From Bidens hawaiensis (taxonomy: Eukaryota; Streptophyta; Magnoliopsida; Asterales; Asteraceae): a DNA stretch of 64,000 nt. Below are positions 13,395-25,775 of the stretch, piece after piece (position 1 is the stretch's first letter; every line of letters starts with the position of its first letter). Under the pieces are notes generated by a model. The model was not told the DNA's origin and did no database searches. It worked only from the letters and a program-made list of their open reading frames with translations. The position numbers were made by a program, and so were the translations under genes. The stretch is from NCBI GenBank assembly GCA_021521415.1, contig JAIQDT010001108.1:124001-188000 (forward strand), given 5' to 3'.

Positions 13395-16300
13395 TGTAAC
13401 AACCCCAAAAATGGGGCTAATTTTTTTTTTCTGAAAACAAAAAGAGAGAAAACTTACTATTAGATACCGAGTGAAATGTTATTCGAATAATGGAAGCGAT
13501 TGTACGTCAATGGGCTTGGCCTGAACAGTTGAAATAATAACTAATGGTATCGGTCGATGATTACGTAGAACCCGATAGAGATATGGATAAACTTAATAAT
13601 AATAATAATACCGTAATTTAAAACATGGGCTCGACCCGAATTAAGCAAAAGAAACCGAGACTTGTTTAACCCAAACAAACCCGAACCTGGATATTTCAAA
13701 AATCATATGAACCATTTAATATTATTTAAATCATACAGAGTATCCAAAATATTTAACCTGAACATCAACAATTTCGTTTATTGTCGTCCGGTCACCGAAT
13801 CATAGGAAATGAAAACCGATAAACGAGATTCGTGACACGCTAGATATAATCTAAATCACATAACCCTATATTATATATTAAAACTGGTTCCCTTATTATA
13901 TATTTATAACTTATTATTTGAATTTTATAAATATAACAAAGATATTTATATGATTAAAGATATCATGAAATATTGCAAAATTACCAAAACCAAATCTTAA
14001 TCCCTGCACCCTATCAAAATTATCTACAGCTCCCTGGCTCCACTCACGTTTGAGTAGTTCTTCTCCCAATCAATGTTTTTGCATGCCCCATAACCCAAGA
14101 AATCCTTTGCAATTAGAAATCTTCTTCATCTCTCCCATAATTCCTCATTTAAATCAATATCAACATCTCATATGCAAACACCTACAACTCTTTGATATCT
14201 CTCGAAGAACCTGTCCATCCATCAAGAACAAGAGGAATACCTGCCATAATCTTAGCTTCTCTCTGTATAATCCGAACCAACCAAGATATCAAGAAATCAG
14301 GCCAGAAGTCTTCTGCTGTTGCTCGTGGATCAGTGCGAGAACCGGCCCTAAATCTGTGTCTCTCTATGCTCACGAATTATCCCAGAACCCACATAACCAA
14401 ACCTATGGAATCCGTCCACCTGTTCGAGGTAACCACGGGCACTTGTTTACCATTATTTTTGTTTATTTCTAAGTATTTTAAGACCCATGTGTTCTAAAAA
14501 TGATGAGGCTTATTCATGAAAAATCATTTACTGGTCACAAATTCATTCCAGAACCCTAACTCTTTATCCACTATAAACTGATTTTTACAAGCCTCAAATC
14601 CTAACTGAAAACTCAGTTCCTAAACCGAATAAACGGGGTATAAACGGAACTTATTAATTTGTTAAACTTACAGGAACCCATAAAGAATATAAACTGTTTT
14701 GAACCTAAAAGTCTTGGCAGAAACGGTGGTGAAACCATGACCAAATTGGAACCATCTTAGCTGCCCAATTTCACGAGTAAAACTATTCAAAAACGAACCC
14801 AAACCAAGACTGTATAAAATCTGGAATTTCTCCATACTTTTGAGAAGCTTATAACATCACGTGGAGCCCCTAAAATGGCAAAGCTAAAATTTCAAATGAT
14901 AGTATAAACACTTTGATATTTAACTTAAAAACCGTCACTTTAAAAACCCGTAGAACCCAAAGAACCGACCCAAAAACACAACCCCCATGTATGACATCTT
15001 TTTATGTCCATGAATGGTACTTATAATGGGGTTACTGTAGGCAAAGAATCTGTCCAAAAGCTGTTAAGAGTTTCATATGTCGTTATAAAAACCGAATAAA
15101 AGGTGTTAACGGGCCAAACCGAACCTATAAGCAGCCATATTAACTTTTGGGTGTTTAAAATGATTTTCAGAAGTTAAACATGCTTATTTAAGTCCTCAAA
15201 TCTAGAAACGGCCAGCCCCAGCCGATAATAATAAAATGTGTATTATAAACCGTTTAAACCGACACTTTTGTGACCCGTTAAACTAAGATATGAGCCCTGC
15301 AACCTAAATAATACTATAACATTTTTTTCAGACTTAAGGATAATGTGTTCATGGTACATAATCTGTTCCAAAACTATTTTAAGTGAAACATTGTTTTTAA
15401 AACCGAACAAAAGGCGCTAACGGGCCCAAACTACGAAACAGAAAATATTGATTTTAAAACAGAAAGTTTTAAGTTAAATGTGTTTATTTTAAACCCTAAA
15501 CATAATATAAATCAGCCCCGAAAGATGCCTATAAACCGTGCGTTAAAAATCATCCAAACCGGCACTTTGGTAACCCTTTTATTAAGAAACAAGCCGTGCA
15601 ACCTAAGTAACAATATGATGTCTTTTTGCAGCCCAAAACATATTATTTTACTGATATATAAGCTGGTCGTAACCATTAATACACGAATCACATTGTCTTT
15701 CTTAAACCGAACTAGAACCTAAACGAGCCAAAACTGGGTCTGTTATTGAAAATGCAGCAATGAACATCTTTTTAAAACCCATGAAATGTCAAAACAACCT
15801 ATTTTTATTTATTACAACAGGCCCTAGCATGTTACTTGACGAAGAGTGAGTTTTTGTTAAAAATATAACGAAAGGGCATTTTTCGAAACCGGTTATTTCT
15901 CAAAAACTGATAGTATTAGAATGTGTTTTTGAAACAGAGGCTGGTGAGTTTAAATGCCTTGATAAAAGCTATGAAATGTTTAAGGGAAAATGTATTTACA
16001 AGATGGGCCCGTTTGCAAGCTTAAACTCATTGTTTCGTTAAAACAGACGAGCGAGCCGACTTTTAAAGACTAAAATGCTTCAAAAATATAAATGGAAATT
16101 TTTCCATAAGTGATATGTAAAATACTTTATTATAACTTTATAAACCGTTTTCATTATTTATAACGCCCTTTTTGTAAAGAAATGGCGTTTATACACGAGT
16201 TACGGTAAAACCGACTTAAACCGAACAAGCGTTTTGAAACATATAAAATTATGATTATGAAGTTTTTTATTTTTAGCAGAAAGTATGAATCAATAAAATC

Positions 16301-17742
16301 ACAATTTGAGTTTTACTTATTTTATAAAAACTATCCAAGTCTTTAACTCGTTTTTGCCAAAATAAACGTTAAACGAAGGTACATGGACTAAAACCGTACA
16401 ACCCCAAACTTTCAGACCTGCAAATAACTCATTTTTATAACATATATTTTTCTGGAAAATGGGATATATCAACATATACACTTTTCTTTAAAGACATATT
16501 GTTGAAAACGGACAACACCGGTGATGGTCGGCATTGTTATCCTTCGTAATCTCATGACATGATGTTCCAACCAATAATCATTAAACCTTTTATATGAATA
16601 AATATATAGCTTCTAGGGTCATATGATAATCCGAAAACCCGAACTTTCTAAAAATGGAAACTTTATCAAAATCCGACAAATGAACCAAGGTAACTAAAAC
16701 TCCCGGAAGTTGAATTATATACGTAACACAAAACATCAATCTTATTAAGTTATTTAAGTACAAACTTCCTGTAAAAGGAAACTTTTACTCATTGAGAACC
16801 AAATGCGTTGGAAAAACACTTAGAATTAACTAGTACACAATACCAATGGTGAATTTTACATTGTTTTTCGATAACTTATTGTTGATAAAAATATGTACTA
16901 GGCGTACTTGGTGATTTCTAGCATAGTGCAAGCTCATTGATTATCCTTCATATACATATTGCATACGGACTGATGTGAGTTTCGTGCTGCCCTTTTTACT
17001 TAAACTTTTTGGGTTGGATACATGCTGGTTTTACTTATGGTGTGATATTTATCAAGAGGTGTTTTACTGCTAAATTTTGTCCCAACTTTACACAATCATT
17101 AGCCCAAGGGAATGGGCCGGAGGCTTGTATGGGTAGTACTATTTGGGAGACCCCCACGCACAGTGACCCTATGTTGGGTAAACCACACTAAGATCTGCGG
17201 ATCGTTGCGGCATATAACCTACGTGTTTGATTATTACTTTTAGCAGGGTGATAGTCCGGGACGGTTTAACTTCTAGTATGAGTTGGGGATACTTATGCTA
17301 GTTGCAGGTTTGATTGTGGACTTGACTGATGTGCACCATGCTTTATACTTACATACACGCAAACTTGCGCGCTTTTATAAATGAACTGTTTTATGTGTAT
17401 GTGAGCTAAACTCACGAACTCACCAACTTTTTAGTTGACACTTTTTAGCATGTATTCAGGTACCTTATGGATAGTGATTTGGATTATCATTGTAATGAGT
17501 ATGACTAAAGATAGAGGCGTAAGTCGAACAAGAACAAAGAAGATTAGATGCCAATGAGATTAGTAGAACCCAACACGGATTGCAGCAGTGACAGAGAAGA
17601 GAAGAGATAGTTGTGTAGTAACACCTTGTCATAAATACTTAGTACAAATATTGTAACTTATCTTTATCAATAATATTCCGCTGCTTACACATGGTACCAA
17701 TTTGTCCATAAAACTCCTAGGCCCCCATGGCAGGGTGTGACA
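13395..17742 (+). repeat. LARD LTR3 (4348 bp), right end of the array
   Basis: It starts TGTAACAACCCC and ends GTGACA at 17742, where the sequence switches to unrelated AT-rich DNA instead of a PBS. It is therefore the outer 3' LTR. The first five flanking bases are TTAAT, the expected target-site duplication; the left partner lies outside the window. Confidence 0.88.
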
Positions 17743-18492
17743 TTAATATTAATGTTTCGATCAGTGTAATAGAATTCAAGCCTATGTACGGAAGTCTTGC
17801 ATTCCCAAGCATGATGTTTTATATCAATTACAATTATTTTTGTTTTATGTTTTTGTTTGTATTTATATTAATAATTATATGATTTTTTCTTATAATCTCT
17901 TTAGGTTATATATATATAAATCGAAGATTCAATGGAGATCTTCTCTATTTCCTTTTTTCAGGTAACGCGATTTAAATTTTCCGGTTGTAAATTCTAACAT
18001 CAAATTTACATTTTTTCGCATGATTCAAATCTTCCATAATTTGTAATTAATTAATTATATTATATTAATATTTAATTTTATCATTTCAGGTTATTGTCCG
18101 CAACTTGATATAGCTAATTGATTTCATGGATTGAGGATTGTTTGATAAGATGCCTTTTATTTATGTTTAATATTAATGTATATTTCTGTTAGTATTCATG
18201 TATTTATTTATTTTTCACAATTTATGTAATTCAATTGATTATTATATAATCTGGAAATAAAATTTAGTTCATTATTCTATAAGACATTAAATTATCTATA
18301 GTAAGATAATCAATCTTATATTATTGTTGGTCAAAGTCCAATTAATTTACCAATGTCAACGCAATTTAAAACGTTATTATGCTTTCCAGTATTATCTTAC
18401 GTTACATTTTTAGATTTATACACATTTAATATGACAATTTAGAAACTGATTTTCCCCCTTCAAATGCCATATATATATATACATATATATAT
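17743..18492. other. AT-rich intergenic DNA, no gene seen
   Basis: The stretch is dominated by A/T runs and TA dinucleotides. I find no coding frame with recognisable content and no RNA gene. Confidence 0.6.
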
Positions 18493-18998
18493 AGGGGATG
18501 GATCATGCGAGAAGTCAAGTTACAGCGAGAAGTGCGAGAAATCAATCCAGACCATTGATTATGTGTAATCAATGTATTAGAAATGTTATGGCAAACTTGT
18601 AATTATTAATATATTAATCTACCAATATTTTAATAAAGAATGGTAGTTTAGTATTCGTTGTTTAGACTTTTCAAAGTGAAACTTATGTCATTAATAACAT
18701 TTATTTGTTATTATTACTAACTAAATGAAAGTTATCTTTAAATTTTATTAATTGTTATTTTTGATTAATGTTTTAATTAAACTAATGTTAAACAAATATA
18801 ATTTCAACCAAATACTATAGTATCTTCAATCATATTTCTTCAAATGCGTTAAATAATATATATTGCTTACACAAATTTATGTATTATAAACACATGCATA
18901 TTAATGTATTGTGTAGGTGGAATCATGAATGCATATGTGAAAATTTTATAATTGTAGGCTATTAATATGATTTGTTATTTATTATATGTAGTATAATA

Positions 18999-19036
<38 letters not shown>

Positions 19037-19629
19037 GGTTCATATATGTACTGTGTATCTAGTATTTCGAATTGTGTACGTGTGATTTTTATCGCATGTA
19101 GGTTCATTTATGAACTGTGTAGGTTCATATATTACCGTGTAGGTTGTATTTCCAATGGTGGATGTATATTTTTTTATCTTGTGTAGGTTCATTTATGTAT
19201 TGTATAGACTTATATATGTACTATGTAGGTTGTATTTCAAATTGTGTACGTGTAATTTTATTCATGTGTATGTTCATTTATGTACTGTGTAATTTGTCGG
19301 CGCTATTGAATTTAAGAACAATTATATGGATAAAGGTATGAAATTCAAATTACGGGAAAAAAATATTATTGATAAATCAACAAAATTGAATTTGATAAAA
19401 TATCAAAAAAAAAATTTAATATAGGTTGATTTAGCTATATTTTAAATAATAAAAAGACAAATTAATTATAACTTCTCCATACATTATGATTTACCAAATA
19501 TGAAAAGATGCACAGTTTACTATAACACCCTTTTCATTAAATAAATGACAAAATAAAAGAAAAATATGATTGGTTGAATTCATTTCTCGCACTTCTCGCA
19601 ATAAAAAACACTTCTGAAATGAACCTAAT

Positions 19630-19632
<3 letters not shown>
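18493..19632. mobile_element. 1.14 kb terminal-inverted-repeat element inside a TA microsatellite
   Basis: The left end starts AGGGGATGGATCATGCGAGA directly after a TA run. The right end, read on the opposite strand, starts AGGATTAGGTTCATTTCAGA directly after a longer TA run. Within both ends lies a perfect 18-base inverted match, GCGAGAAGTGCGAGAAAT, at 18525-18542 and 19582-19599. The interior is non-coding and has its own TA run near 19000. At about 19030-19300 it has several degenerate copies of a unit containing GTAGGTTCATTTATGTACTG. I see no transposase, so it is non-autonomous. I cannot name the superfamily with confidence. Confidence 0.65.

Positions 19633-19702
<70 letters not shown>
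19633..19702. repeat. (AT)n microsatellite, about 70 bp
   Basis: An uninterrupted AT dinucleotide run abuts the right end of the inverted-repeat element. A shorter interrupted run abuts its left end at about 18470-18492. Confidence 0.95.
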
Positions 19703-19707
<5 letters not shown>

Positions 19708-21406
19708 TTTAATTCTCATCATTTATATGAAATTTACAAAAATATGTTATAGAGTTTGAATTTCACCATTTGTTATAAAATATCTTTGTCAAATTCAATT
19801 TAATATATTTTCATGATTTTCATTATTGGTCAAATTTTATTTAATATATTTTCATGATTTTAATTACGTAAATACAATAATTAAGTTTCCATGATTTTCA
19901 TTTATTTCCACATTTCCATGATTTTATTATTGGTCAAATTCTACTTAAAAGATTCTTGTATTAAGTGAAGTTCCTATGGTGTTTTAAAATTTTATATTAT
20001 CTACATACTATTTCATATTAATATTAAATGTATTTTATTAATATAACCGTCTATTAAGCATAACAAATTTATACCATATTAAATAAGCAATTTGAAAATT
20101 TTAAAAGATGTTTATAGTTTTCAATCTCATCAAACTTTACCTTTACCTTTTATTTATTTTAACTATATATTATTTAGTTAATCAACTTAAAAAAATGGGA
20201 AGTTTTTTGAATTTTGAATTCCAAAAAAAATATTTAATGCAGTTGGTTGTGAAAATTAATTCAGATTCCTTAATAAGTTACGAAATTTGACCATCAATTT
20301 AGTCTTAAGTATAACAAATTTAGATCCTATTAAATATGGAAACTGACAAATTTAAAATATTTTTTATAGTTTCTAATTACAACTATCAATATTAATGTCT
20401 TCAATCTCAACAAACTTTTAATCTTATATATTTGACAAATTGTTAATTAGACATAAATATCAAAATTAATGTATAAAATTGAAAAAAAAATAAATATATA
20501 ATGAAATTGATTGTTAAAGAAGGTACTAATCATCATTATTTATTTTTAATATTAGCAAAAATTATTTCACCAATCTCAACGAAAGTTAAAAGATTTTTAT
20601 ACTTTATAAATCAGTTGTTGTCATTTTCCATATTATTTGTTCGATATATTTTCATAAACCGTTTATTATTAACACAATTAACATTATATTATGATCATAT
20701 TACCAAAAATCAAATTATTTAAATGTTAATGATTTACAAAATAGTTATAAATCTAATGGTTTTGACTATTAACGCTTTCCAAAACATCCGGGTAATTATG
20801 GAAGTCAACTTAAATCATTTAAACTCTAATTTATTTTAATTCACACTAATAATATTGTTACAAAGATTTTTGTATTTTAAGAATGATTTCAAATATTATA
20901 ACAACTAACTACCATTTGACCAAAATGATATAATCACAATTAATGATACTATATTTTGCCAACTTCAAACCATTTATACTTTCTATATATGTAAATCGTT
21001 TGATTTTAAGCTTTTACAATGGATGTTGACCACTAATTAATTTATTAGTTATGAGTTATGACGTTTCTTTAAAATCAATTTTGAAGGGCATTTATGACAC
21101 AATTAGAGCTTTTACTTTTCAATAATTCTTAAAACGGACTTTTTTTTCAGATTTTTCAAACGATTACGTACTACATATAATAATTTTTAACTTTTATTAT
21201 ATTATTCATTCGTAGAGAAAGTTTATGTCTCAAAATCCTATGGCTCAATTGTCAGTCGTGTGTTTATCTATGATTATTTGTTTGAAATTGAAGATTACTA
21301 AAACCGGTATCATAAAGAACTATGATACTCATTAATTACACACACACACACAAATATTGTTTATATTTGTTGTCAAATTAGTTATGTAAAATGTGTATAA
21401 GACAAT
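19703..21406. other. AT-rich intergenic DNA, no gene seen
   Basis: This is very A/T-rich. The open frames at 20108-20290 and 20501-20722 are low-complexity and resemble no family I know. A short CA run lies near 21341. Nothing else is recognisable. Confidence 0.6.
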
Positions 21407-21863
21407 ACATTTGTAAGGTCCCGTTACCGGTAACCCTACTTTCGTGTTGGATTTACTCATAAACACAGTTCTAAATATTAGAGTTAATTAAAACATTTAC
21501 GCGGAATATAAAACTTTCATAAAACATTACAATATTTCATAACTTGTCTCAAAACGTCCTTTGTCTTTCACATTAAAACATTAAAATTAAAACATCGTAA
21601 GTCTTCAGATGCCAGGTTCTTATTCTTCTGCCATGTGTCCCCGCTCAAGCCCGCTGTCTCATCCTACTCACCTGCGTGCATACTAAAAGTCAGCTACGCT
21701 GAGTGAGTTCTAGTTAATCACATAATCATACAATACATTCTTTACATTTCATACTTAACCTCTTAACTTTCTTTCATACACACTTAAGTGCTTTTACTTT
21801 CATTGTTACCTTCATACTTTCTTTACATACATAATCATACGTTTTAAAGAGCCTTTCGCCCTA

Positions 21864-22120
21864 TAACCTCACAGATATTATAAGGGTCTGGTCCCTAGTT
21901 TTCGAATATTAGAATGGTTCGATTCCCTAACATCACAGATATTATAAGGGTCTGGTCCCTACCATCACAGATATTATAAGGGTCTGGTCCCTAGTTTCGA
22001 ATATTAGAAGGGTTCGATTCCCTAACATCACAGATATTATAAGGGTCTGGTCCTAACATCACAGATATTATAAGGGTCTGGTCCCTAGTTTTCGAATATT
22101 AGTAGGGTTCGATTCCCTCT
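21864..22120. repeat. Minisatellite 1 in the solo LTR
   Basis: A unit of about 64 bp pairs CACAGATATTATAAGGGTCT with a second half containing CGAATATTAG, followed by a short GGTTCGATTCCCT motif. Several full and half copies follow each other with small changes. Confidence 0.85.
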
Positions 22121-22127
22121 TCGTTAC

Positions 22128-22310
22128 CATACATTATACCCCGAGTATTTTAGGGCTCGGTACCCTTTTCGTAGCCATACAACCATACATCATACCTCGA
22201 GTATTATTAGGGCTCGGTACCCTTTTCGTAACCATACAACCATACATCATACCTCGAGTATTATTAGGGCTCGGTACTCTTTTCGTAACCATACGACCAT
22301 ACATCATTAT
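22128..22310. repeat. Minisatellite 2 in the solo LTR
   Basis: About three copies of a 58-60 bp unit carry CTCGAGTATTATTAGGGCTC, then CGTAACCATACAACC. The copies are nearly identical to each other. Confidence 0.85.
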
Positions 22311-22864
22311 TTCCTTCTTTTATTATCTCTATCACGTTCATACGCATAAGCATTCATATTATACTTACCTTATACATAGCATTACAACCTGACAGTACGT
22401 GCAATATCCGAAGATCGTTCACGTACCATCAAGCAATCATTCTTACATAACACATATATCACATAGGGCATACACTTATCACTTAGGATAAATGTATTAA
22501 CAACACATCAAGTATGCACACAGCCCCGAAAACATAACAAGGAATGGGGCTAGAAACTCACCTGAACACGGTTACGTTCACCGTTAATCGTAATTCCTTT
22601 CTTCAGTTGTGCACAGCTGACTGTATAACAAGTATACGTATCAATTAACTATCACTTCTCATAATGTATGTCTATCTTTATATGACCCACAACGAACGGG
22701 GGTCCGGGGGCAGCGCCCCTGGCAGCGGGGTCCAGGGGCGGCAGCCCCTAGCAGGGTCCAAGGGGCAGAGCCCCTGGCTGGGGTCGAGCTGCCAGGTCAG
22801 CTTGGAAAAATTTTATTTCCATTAACTGTCTTAACACATTTTTCATTAGATTTTTAGTTTACTT

Positions 22865-23150
22865 CCTAATCGAACTTGGCTTTAGGCGAAGTTAAACCTT
22901 AGGCGAACTTAGCTTTAGGCGAAGTTAAACCTTAGGCGAACTTAGCTTTAGACGAAGTTGTCATCAGGCGAACTTGGCTTTAGGCGAAGTTGTCATCAGG
23001 CGAACTTGGCCGTAAGCGAAGTTATCAATTAGGCGAACTTGGCCTCAGGCGAAGTTGTCATCAGGCGAACTTAGCTTGCAGGCGAAGTTCATCAGGCGAA
23101 CTTAGCTTGCAGGCGAAGTTCATCGCTTTGAAGGCGAAGTTGCCCAGACA
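22865..23150. repeat. Minisatellite 3 in the solo LTR
   Basis: GGCGAACTT and GGCGAAGTT alternate about every 15-20 bases, giving a 30-35 bp unit repeated about eight times. It lies on the transcribed side of the LTR TATA box if the element reads on the minus strand. Confidence 0.85.
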
Positions 23151-23624
23151 GCCGCTGTTCGGTTTCTTTCCAGCATTTTGAGCGATTTTAACACCCTTGC
23201 TATGGTTCAATATCACCCACTACGCTTCCCGACCATTTTCGGTCACTTAAACACTAAAAGCTTGGATCTTTAAACTTCAAAGATCAAGAATCATACCTTT
23301 TTGGGCTTGTTTGGATCTCCTTTACTTGCTAGTACACTAATCTCTCTCTCTCTCGGACCTGCCCGACTCTTCCCTTGGCTCGGCCGGCCGGCGGCGGTAT
23401 GTGTGTGGTGTGTGTGTGTTTTTGGGGTGTTAGGGAGTTTGGTGAAAATGAAGATATTTTGGGATTTTGGGGGTATTTATATCCCTGAAATCCCATTCTC
23501 ATTTAACCCATCTCAATTAATCCACGTCCAAGACCCGCCCCCTACCCGATATTAATTAATTACGCGAAATCACTAAACATAACTTCCTTTATTCATCATT
23601 AAAATTTTAGGATGTTACAACATT

Positions 23625-25436
23625 TTTTTGTTGATTTCATTAGAGTATTATGTTTTAATTAACATGTGTTATTTGTACTCATGGTATAATTTATAAACAT
23701 GATTTAAATTTTCATTTATCTCTGATTGTCTTTGTATGTTTTTGTATTTGAATTAAAATAACAATGCTACGTCTTGTAATTAATGTAAAATGATATTTTT
23801 TTTAATTTGACATATACATTTCTTTAAAATTATAATAGATACATATATATATGATTAGATAGTTTCCAATATCATCAAACATTACATTTTATTTATGTGT
23901 AAATGTAAATAATGTCTAAATTTCAAGATTTATGCCTTAAATAAAACCCGCATATTTCCGATAACCAATTCTAAATATATATGTTTGAATTCACATTGCA
24001 AATTATTATCATTATTATTTTTTGTTTGAATTAGCAAGTAACTAATGTAACCACAAAACATCTTTGCTTCTATTCATTTGCTTTCTATGGTAATAATGAA
24101 GTTATTTGCCGTCCGGTAACTATTTTCCGTTTAATATTACAGTATGACCGGGTAATATTATCATTTATTTATAAATGCAACATTTGCATGGTAACTATTT
24201 GTTAGTCTTTGTATTTTTTTGTATTTGATTCAAATAAGTTATGATGTCTTATAATTAATGTCAAATTATCATTTATTTATAGATACAACATTTGTATTTC
24301 ATTAAATTTATATGATGTTATGTATATATTATATTTTTAAATATGTTCCACCCGTGTGTAACCCATGTATTATCCTATTATTAAATATGTTATGATTTTA
24401 ACTATATGTGTATATTTAATTAGGATGCTATTGTTTTTATATTATTTTTAGGTGGTGGAGCAAAATTAATTTATTTTGATAGAATGTTGAAGAACTTGAT
24501 TGTGAGTTAATATAAAAGAACAAGGTTAGTCTTTGTGAATGTTTTTTTTGATTCGGTGTACAAGCTATTTTAACTTTGAACTTTTAATATCTAGACAAAC
24601 TAAATGTTTAACATTTTGGTCAAAACTTGTGTATCATATTTGTGTTGCTTGAATATATTATGTATATTTATTAGGTTTGTTGATATGTTTTTCCACCCGT
24701 GTATATTAAACATCGAAGAAGTTGATGGTGGGCTAATATGATGATAACATGTTCATGTCTTCGTTTGGTTTTTTAATTTAGGTGTATAGTAAGTTTGTGT
24801 AAGTATTAAGTTTTTATGTTAAATTTTGGTTACAAACTTATGTTAAATATTTGTGTTGGTTTAATTTGCTAGTTATGAAATTTTATGGTTGTCTATATTT
24901 ATATGGTTGTTTCTATGTTTTCAACCCATGTGTAACATGGGTTACTATTATAGAATATATTGGTGGGTTAGCTACTTTTACATAAATGAATTTCTTATCA
25001 TCTATGTCAATTCAAGGTAGCCGATAGTCTTCATATCCAGTTGAGTAAGTTGTGTTATTGTTGTTTCCTGTGTAATATTTCTAATTTTCGTGTCTTTAAT
25101 ATCTCTATAAACACAAAATATAAATAACCTACAATAACACCTTATGTTGTCATTTCAAATGACATGTTTTTGTTCGAAAATTTAAATATTTCCACCTGTG
25201 CCGTACACGGGTTTACATACTTATCTAATGCACGAAGAACCGGATAAAATTCGTATACCTAAAGAGTCCAAACCCGGATTAAAACCCTGTTACATTAATA
25301 TCGAAAGTGACCAACACGTTTCAAGTGTTAAACCACAACTAAAGCAGATCCTACGTTTAAAACCACCATCATCACACCATTTCCATTTTCCAACACACAC
25401 ACACCCGTTGACCGAACCGTTGACTCCAATGCTCTA
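23625..25436. other. Intergenic region upstream of the GII-beta-like gene
   Basis: This is AT-rich. Three or four degenerate copies of a motif like CACCCGTGTGTAACCCATG appear near 24347, 24692, 24922 and 25192, and look like remains of an old dispersed repeat. I see no clear TATA box close to the gene start and no other gene. Confidence 0.5.
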
Positions 25437-25743
25437 ATGGACTCAACGAATCTGTTACTTGTCTTCAATGGCTTCATCTTCTTCTTCTTCACTATCAATT
25501 TATTACCATCTTTAACCAACTCATCAAATGTACCCATCGGAATCCACCCTCTAGGTCCTCTATGTGTTCTGTTTTCACAATTTTTTAATTAATTTAAGGC
25601 TAATTTGATGGCTTTTTGTGGTGCAGATGAGAAGTACTTTGCTTCTGAGGTGATTAATTGCAAAGACGGATCGAATTCGTTCACTAGAGATCGAGTTAAC
25701 GACGAGTTTTGTGATTGTGTTGATGGTACTGATGAACCTGGTA

Positions 25744-25775
<32 letters not shown>

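Larger units (their letters stand above)
1..17742 (+). mobile_element. Tandem LARD-type LTR retrotransposon array (3 LTRs, 2 internal domains)
   Basis: The same 8.8 kb sequence occurs twice in a row, at 1-8823 and 8824-17636, with a third start that stops at 17742. The repeated unit is an internal domain plus an LTR. LTR ends read TGTAAC...GTGACA. Each internal domain starts with a primer-binding site and ends with a purine tract. The internal domains contain no gag, protease, RT or integrase; the longest open frame there is 84 codons. LTRs above 4 kb around a non-coding interior match the LARD class known from grasses. The order LTR-interior-LTR-interior-LTR is what unequal crossing-over between LTRs of one element produces. 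The left edge lies outside the window, so the array may be longer. The right edge is followed by TTAAT, whose partner would be outside the window. Confidence 0.9.
21412..23619 (-). mobile_element. Solo LTR of a Ty3/gypsy-type element (2208 bp)
   Basis: The segment reads TGTAAGGTCC...GGATGTTACA and is flanked by a perfect 5-bp duplication, ACATT (21407-21411 and 23620-23624). There is no internal domain, so it is a solo LTR left by recombination between two LTRs. Read on the minus strand it begins TGTAACATCC, a common start for plant Ty3/gypsy LTRs, and has a TATA box (GATATAAATACC) at about 23468-23480. It holds three minisatellites and a GC-rich foldback block at 22686-22785. The open frames at 22990 and 23301 lie inside repeats and are not taken as genes. 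Confidence 0.85.

Noticed and set aside
18998..19341. Tyr/Ile-rich frames in the TA-bounded element
   Set aside because: They are translations of TA dinucleotide and short tandem repeats.
21864..23150. Regularly repeated units that could suggest a CRISPR array
   Set aside because: Units are contiguous minisatellites without unique spacers of constant length, lie inside a solo LTR of a plant genome, and have no cas genes nearby.
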